A stretch of DNA of 30,552 nt. Source: Chara braunii. Lineage: Eukaryota > Streptophyta > Charophyceae > Charales > Characeae. Numbering within the stretch: the stretch's first letter is position 1; each line of letters begins with the position of its first letter. Below are positions 27,812 to 30,552 of the stretch, one piece after another. The notes under the pieces are model-generated. The model ran no database searches and had not been told where the DNA came from. It saw nothing but the letters and a program-made list of their open reading frames with translations. The stretch covers positions 7,900,662 through 7,931,213 of the forward strand of contig BFEA01000007.1 in NCBI GenBank assembly GCA_003427395.1, given 5' to 3'. The translations under genes and the position numbers were made by a program.

Positions 27812-29265
27812 TCAGTTTCCCGAGTTGATACGAGGCCGAACATCCTCCTTGCCTTTATCCGGGCATTGGGAGGTCTTGTGCTTGGTGTTGTTGCACCAAT
27901 TGCAGCAGCCGTAGCGGTCGTGCCACTTGTATTCTGCCTCAGTCAAGTAAAACTTGACCCATGGTGTTGGCTGTCCGTTTCCGGCCGGCGATGCGATTTT
28001 CGCCTTCCCGTTTCCTCGGGACTTGTTGATGCTTCGCGGCTGGACATCAGCCACCTGATCTCCCTCACGTGACGCTTGGGTGGCTGCCGGGTCTTCCACA
28101 ATGTTGTCCGATTGGACTGCAACGACATGCTGCGGCCGCGGACCAGTTTTCACCTTCTCCACATAGGTTGGCTGCCATGCTGATTTCTCATGTGCAGCTG
28201 CCCTATTGGTCTTGATGATCTCCCTTGCCTTGTCGATGATTTCGGCGAAGGTCGCGTATGGCTCGCGATCACCAAGTGCAAGGCTCAAGGCGGCACATGA
28301 CCGGTTGTAGAACTCGCGGCGCAGATGCGAAAATGGCAATTCAAGATCGGGCGTTGCCGCGATCTTCTGCCATTCCGTGAGCCAGTCACGTGTCGATGTG
28401 TTGCCTTGCGTCATGCTGAAGAGGCGGTTGATGGCGAGCGTCGGGGCGTCGTCCACGATGAACCGCTTCTTCCATAGTCGTGTTAACTCTTCCCAAGAGA
28501 TCTTGTCTTTCAGATCTGCGACGTCGACGCCGTGGACGGTTGCCAGGTCGCTCAACCAGATCTGGCATCGCCCTTTGAGTTGAAGAACAGGGCGCTGATG
28601 TACACGTGCTTGGCGACGAACAAAATCCGAAGTTGCGTTGTAAAGCCCTCCCACCAGAGGACCGGGTCTTGATGCGTATAATCATCGAACTTCTCGATTT
28701 GGAATGTCGGCATCTTGTAGTGCTGCACGGCGTTGCTATCCTTGTTAGGCAGCTGGTGCAGTTCCTGAACCTCGGACTTCAAGGTGTCCAGCTGATTGCT
28801 GATGGTGGCTGGTGCAACGAAGGTACTGATGTCGCCGAGCATTGTGACTACGTGATCAACTCGTTCCTCCAGTTGGTGGGCAGAGGGTGCAGTGCTGGAC
28901 TCGCCAGCCTCCGGTTTTGGTGCAGTTTGCTCCAAGTCCTGTACACGGGAACCAAGTGCCCGTGCTGCATCCTCGGATGGTTCAAAGTGCCAAAACTTGA
29001 GCTTTTCGATGCTAGTGGCTTCATGCCGCTGTAGCAGATCCTGGGCTTCCTTGCGGCGTGCCTGGGTATCTGCGTCTGCTTCGGCCTGAAGCCGCTGCTT
29101 CTCAGCTGTTGCCGCCGCTTCAGCCTGTAGGCGGACAGCCTCGGCTGCCAGCTGGCGCTGTTCCTCAGCTGCGATTAGTGCGAGCTGAGTTTCGAAACGC
29201 TGTCGGTACTCGGCAATGGACTCATTTGCCAGTTGGCCTGGCATGCCCAGAACTGAGCCCGTCAT
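27812..29265 (-). pseudogene. gag: Element C gag (one main frameshift)
   Basis: The likely start is the Met of MTGSVLGMPGQLANES (29265 on the minus strand); the open frame reaches 29292. Residues about 15-90 form an Ala/Glu/Gln-rich probable coiled coil. Capsid-like text follows (FQIEKFDDYTHQDPVLWW, then KGRCQIWLSDLA, WEELTRLWKKRFI and PFSHLRREFYNRS). The CCHC knuckle CNWCNNTKHKTSQC is near 27864-27906, and the frame stops at 27812. A single frame change near 28575, in NSKGRCQIW, splits it into two long frames. B has the same protein in at least five pieces. Confidence 0.85.
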
Positions 29266-29267
29266 GG

Positions 29268-29540
29268 TGGCGGGGCACTGCTGACGTGGCACTGTTGCTT
29301 ACGTGGCACTGTCGCTGATGTGGCACTGTTGCCGACGTAGCACAGTTGCTGACGTGGCACTGCTGACATGGCACTGCTAACATGGCACTGCTGACGTGGC
29401 ACTGTGACTGACGTGACACTGCTGATGTGGCACTGCTGACGTGGCACTGCTGACAAGGCACTGCTGACGTGGCACTGCTGATGTGGCACTGCTGTCGTGG
29501 CACTGTTGCTGACGTGGCACTGCTGACATGGCACTGTGCC
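29268..29540 (+). repeat. Minisatellite with TGACGTGGCAC words upstream of gag in C
   Basis: About 18 near-tandem copies of a CTGCTGACGTGGCAC-like unit (15 bp, with 18-bp variants that add GTTG) fill the end of the leader. Substitutions give TGATGTGGCAC and TGACATGGCAC. It corresponds in place and unit to 14375-14492 of B. Gln/Cys/His/Val-rich open frames over it are repeat artefacts. Confidence 0.9.
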
Positions 29541-30335
29541 AACTCGGAAATGCATGCAAAGTGGGGGGTGGGAGGGAAGACGCAGGTAGAGAACCAACCC
29601 AACAATACTTTCCTGCCGGCCCTAATCAACAGATAAAATAAAAAAATAAAAGACTACTTCCTTTTTTTTTTTTTTTTTTTTGTATATCTGTCGATCTGTT
29701 ATGAGTGAGACATGTCAGAAGAGTACTATGAGCGAGATCTAGGCTAGGATCCGCAAAGTTTCGGCTTTCACAAAATGCGATCTTGAATTTTTTTTGCGAA
29801 ATAGAGTAGAGATACGATTTTCCGAAAAGAACTAAGTCCAGTTTCTGAGAATATGGCAACCTCCGAATATGCCAAACGAAATGTTGGCAGGCTTCGCAAG
29901 ATTTCGGTTTTCAAAAAAAATTTGCGAGATAGAATGGAAATTCGATTTTCAGAAAAGAATAAATCCGGTTTCCGAGAATATGACCACTTCTATCGTTATC
30001 CCAATATGCCTAGGAAACGAAATGTTAACATCAAAAATTTTCAGCTATGTACGCAAATATAAGAGAAACGAAATGCTACTATCAGGAATTTTCAGACAAA
30101 ACGAAATGCGATTATCAGAAATTTTCAGATATTTGTTGCGTGAAAACAAAATACTAATATCAGAAATTTCAGGTAAAACGAAATGCGATTATCAGAAATT
30201 TTCAAATAGTTGTTGCGAGAAAAAAAGAAAAAAAATTCAGAGATTTGACGAAGTCCTACTTGATTTACTAATGAGTAATCAATAGATCAAGCAAGCTGGC
30301 TACTTGATTGAGCGGGTCCTCTGAATGAGAGGTCC
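29541..30335 (-). other. A/T-rich leader of element C (no gene seen)
   Basis: The leader has a poly-T run at about 29661-29681 and, from about 29868 to 30215, recurring words CGAAATG.GATTATCAGAAATTTTCAGA and TTGTTGCG.GA at 40-70 bp spacing. Composition matches the leader of B. No protein-like open frame is accepted. Confidence 0.65.
29868..30215 (+). repeat. Degenerate A/T-rich repeats in leader of C
   Basis: CGAAATGCGATTATCAGAAA occurs near 30104 and 30180, with looser copies (CGAAATGCTACTATCAGGAA near 30069; CGAAATGTTAACATCAAAAA near 30019; CGAAATGTTGGCAGGCTTCG near 29878). Confidence 0.7.
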
Positions 30336-30347
30336 GCTCCGATACCA
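30336..30347 (-). other. Primer binding site of element C (initiator tRNA-Met type)
   Basis: TGGTATCGGAGC on the minus strand lies three bases after the LTR. It differs by one base from TGGTATCAGAGC, complementary to the 3' end of plant initiator tRNA-Met. Confidence 0.85.
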
Positions 30348-30350
30348 AAC

Positions 30351-30448
30351 TGTTGCATACTGTAAAGGTGAAGAGCAGAACAAGAACCGACCTCTCTAAC
30401 AAAGTACAAGATAGCGCATGGAATAGCGGGTGCCAGCTCCAATACCAA
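30351..30448 (-). repeat. 5' LTR of element C, partial
   Basis: The edge TGTTGCATAC is followed by text similar to the LTR of B (GACCTC.CT.AC..AGTACAA, then AATACCAA). It is interrupted after 98 bp by another LTR. Confidence 0.8.
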
Positions 30449-30552
30449 TGCAATCATACTCGTTTTCAAACACACTTTTCACACATGTAAACAGTAACGC
30501 AGCACACTGGCGACATGCGCCCACTCAAAACTCAGAGATATGGTTTTCAGAT
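30449..30552 (-). mobile_element. A-family LTR inserted in the LTR of C (runs off window)
   Basis: From TGCAATCATACTCG onward the sequence follows the 3' end of the LTRs of A and D (ACTGGCGACATG.GCCCACTCA, then ACTCAGAGATATGG). Orientation is minus, and its TG edge marks the LTR end. ACCAA at 30444-30448 is the candidate target-site copy. Whether this is a solo LTR or a full element cannot be seen. Confidence 0.8.

Larger units (their letters stand above)
23711..30448 (-). mobile_element. Element C: Ty3/Gypsy LTR retrotransposon related to B
   Basis: In minus-strand order there is part of the 5' LTR, PBS, A/T-rich leader, minisatellite, gag, protease, RT, RNase H, integrase, chromodomain-like tail, polypurine tract and about 110 bp of 3' LTR. 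It shares plan and protein sequence with B but is a different subfamily, since the LTR starts TGTTGCATAC and is shorter near its end. It is the best preserved coding region in the window, with about three frameshifts and two in-frame stops. Confidence 0.9.

Noticed and set aside
29222-29629. Repetitive Gln/His/Cys/Val frames in front of gag of C
   Set aside because: All three frames of the minisatellite stay open because the 15-bp unit lacks stops; not a protein.

Overview
The window is plant-type nuclear DNA made almost entirely of nested, decayed Ty3/Gypsy LTR retrotransposons, with one small piece of a probable host gene. The retrotransposon types (integrase plus chromodomain-like tail, initiator-tRNA-Met type primer sites), the GT-AG exon and the very high repeat load point to a large, repeat-rich streptophyte genome. 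From memory the Gag and Pol style resembles charophyte algae such as Chara; this is recollection, not a database result.

Layout. (1) 1-7209: element A, plus strand: leader, gag, protease, RT, RNase H, integrase with chromodomain-like tail and 3' LTR; its 5' LTR lies left of the window. (2) 7258-16610: element B, minus strand, complete, with two LTRs, PBS, polypurine tract and a GTAGT target-site duplication (7253-7257 and 16611-16615), but coding-dead. (3) 16616-17196: a host island holding a 120-bp exon (17015-17134, minus strand) that encodes an IQ motif much like the neck of plant myosins. (4) 17197-23710: element D, minus strand, same family as A. It keeps its 3' LTR, most of integrase and part of gag, but protease-RT-RNase H is replaced by about 3.3 kb of unrelated DNA (19409-22713) with an unrecognised protein remnant and two GC-rich minisatellites. 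(5) 23711-30448: element C, minus strand, a relative of B and the least damaged coding region; its 3' LTR is cut at the D junction and its 5' LTR is interrupted at 30449 by another A-family LTR that runs off the window.

No element has an intact reading frame. A has about ten in-frame stops, mostly TAG, and frameshifts. B has frameshifts, stops, two insertions in or beside integrase and an Asp-to-Asn change in RT motif A. C has about three frameshifts plus one TAG and one TGA. All four could have supplied or used proteins in trans only before decay.

Most worth following up: the IQ-motif exon stranded between retrotransposons; a patch of A's integrase built from short copies of neighbouring sequence; duplication of the probable core promoter in B's 5' LTR; repeats carrying TGACGTGG in the leaders of both B and C; and the unrecognised protein remnant inside D.
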